Position numbers and translations under genes: made by a program. The notes beneath the pieces are model-generated. The model was not told the origin of the DNA. It did not search any database and was given only the letters and a program-made list of their open reading frames with translations. Positions 41,444-41,979 of a DNA stretch of 41,979 nucleotides are shown one piece after another; the stretch's first letter is position 1, and the number at the start of each line of letters is the position of its first letter. This stretch comes from an archaeon. GTDB taxonomy: Archaea; Thermoproteota; Nitrososphaeria; Nitrososphaerales; UBA183. The DNA is taken from the NCBI GenBank assembly GCA_021828185.1, contig JAKASI010000008.1:1-41979 (forward strand). Reading direction: 5' to 3'.

Positions 41444-41482
41444 TAGGTGTCAGGCTCCCCATTCGTCTTATAAATGGTCGCC

Positions 41483-41545
41483 CTACTCTTCGCCCTGTTT
41501 CTCATCGTTGCAGCAGCCTGGACAGCAGCAACAACAACACTCCAC
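41483..41545 (-). CDS. Possible Cys-cluster micropeptide
   Basis: A 20 codon frame from GTG at 41545 to TAG. It reads MECCCCCCPGCC then NDEKQGEE, giving eight cysteines and an acidic tail. A perfect GAGGTG Shine-Dalgarno sequence lies six nt upstream of the GTG, which is notable in a window where few genes have one. It follows the Cys-rich HTH gene by 37 nt on the same strand, so it may be co-transcribed. The opposite strand offers a 39 aa hydrophobic frame instead, so I cannot be sure which, if either, is real. Confidence 0.4.
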   Translation of the reverse strand: MECCCCCCPGCCNDEKQGEE

Positions 41546-41582
41546 CGGATTCACCTCGGCACTGCAGAGGGTCCCCGGGTAG

Positions 41583-41819
41583 TTATTGACTGACCCGCCT
41601 GTACCCGCCCTTTACCTTCTCGACTGCTTGGTAGTTGACGAGACGCCTCAGTATCCGCGAGACTACTTCTTGGTGGTAGCCTACCGCGCCCCTGATGGTT
41701 GAGAACGACACCGGTTCCGGACTGCCACAGACGGTTTCGCACACCTTGCTTTCCCTGTCAGTAAGCTGGAGGCAGTCGGAATTATTGCACGGGGCCGCGG
41801 TGCAACAGGCCACGGCCAA
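41583..41819 (-). CDS. Small winged-helix regulator with N-terminal cysteines
   Basis: A 78 aa protein. The first 17 residues carry CC, C and C (MAVACCTAAPCNNSDC), suggesting a metal or Fe-S sensor. The remainder is a compact winged helix (SFSTIRGAVGYHQEVVSRILRRLVNYQAVEKVKGGYRRV). The TTG at 41819 has GGGAGG about 10 nt upstream and a TAAATAG box further up. It probably regulates itself and nearby genes in response to metal or redox state; this is inference. Confidence 0.75.
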   Translation of the reverse strand: MAVACCTAAPCNNSDCLQLTDRESKVCETVCGSPEPVSFSTIRGAVGYHQEVVSRILRRLVNYQAVEKVKGGYRRVSQ

Positions 41820-41900
41820 GATGAACCTCCCGCGCTATTTATTGACCTGCTTACGGCCTTCCGATAGGATATAAACGGAGGCCAGGAGAGCCGCGAAACA

Positions 41901-41979
41901 GGGGTCGTCGGCTAGTCTGGTCTAGGCTTCAAGCCTCGGGCGCTTGAGATCGCTGGTTCAAATCCGGCCGACCCCACCA
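41901..41979 (+). tRNA. tRNA-Pro (CGG), CCA encoded
   Basis: Acceptor GGGGTCG pairs with CGACCCC, discriminator A, CCA encoded at the window end. The anticodon stem CAAGC/GCTTG encloses CTCGGGC (anticodon CGG). T-arm GCTGG-TTCAAAT-CCGGC. No intron. A TATA box GATATAAAC (41866-41874) lies about 31 nt upstream. The D-stem is imperfect by eye, with one mismatched pair. Confidence 0.92.

Noticed and set aside
1..41979. CRISPR arrays, insertion sequences, prophage or integrase genes
   Set aside because: No regularly spaced long repeats, transposase motifs or integrase signatures were seen; repeats found are short and local.

Overview
The window reads as a GC-rich archaeal chromosome, most probably a member of the TACK group related to Thaumarchaeota/Nitrososphaeria or a neighbouring deep lineage such as Aigarchaeota or Bathyarchaeota. 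The evidence is the combination of both subunits of DNA polymerase D with a family B polymerase, Orc1/Cdc6, a three-OB-fold RPA, Alba, an Elf1-type elongation factor, Sec61 beta, geranylgeranylglyceryl phosphate synthase (archaeal lipids), coenzyme F420 ligase and tRNA genes with bulge-helix-bulge introns. The lineage assignment is inference from gene content. Nearly every gene has a TATA-like box 22-33 nt upstream of its start codon, and many starts are TTG or GTG, so leaderless transcription appears to be the rule.

Layout. 1-2.6 kb: glycine cleavage H and T proteins, divergent from F420 ligase cofE, then a zinc ribbon. 2.6-5.3 kb: topoisomerase IA with two small co-directional genes. 5.3-12.5 kb: a RecA/KaiC-fold protein with a degenerate P-loop, an RNase H-fold protein, an XPD-type Fe-S helicase, an HD phosphohydrolase, thymidylate kinase, a DUF2070 membrane protein and Sec61 beta. 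12.6-18.9 kb: serine hydroxymethyltransferase, PolD large subunit, an aldo/keto reductase and a PPOX-fold protein. 18.9-22.6 kb: a four-gene overlapping operon of a RecA-like protein, two paralogous small helical proteins and an atypical family B polymerase. 22.7-26.1 kb: tRNA-Leu, small regulatory and zinc-ribbon proteins, UPF0147, a peroxiredoxin, an IscA-type protein and an intron-containing tRNA-Ser. 26.1-32 kb: dienelactone hydrolase, a ThyX-like pair, a phosphohexomutase, PolD small subunit and Orc1/Cdc6. 32-35.6 kb: three HTH proteins around a likely replication origin with ORB elements (about 34.01-34.40 kb). 35.8-38.3 kb: Elf1, GGGP synthase, a HAD phosphatase, tRNA-Thr and a tRNA-Met that appears to carry three introns. 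38.2-42 kb: RPA, a class III aminotransferase, Alba, a Cys-rich HTH protein with a possible Cys-cluster micropeptide, and tRNA-Pro, whose CCA ends the window.

How the genes work together. This is a replication and nucleotide-metabolism island: origin, initiator, PolD (both subunits), a second polymerase, RPA, topoisomerase, XPD-type helicase, thymidylate synthase-like proteins, thymidylate kinase and a putative dNTP hydrolase. Glycine cleavage and SHMT feed the folate-type C1 pool that ThyX draws on. The most unusual items are the RecA-like/small-protein/atypical-PolB operon, which resembles a mutasome-style damage-tolerance cassette and may correspond to the archaeal PolB2 (Dpo2) lineage, and the multi-intron tRNA genes, whose introns I could place by folding bulge-helix-bulge motifs by hand.
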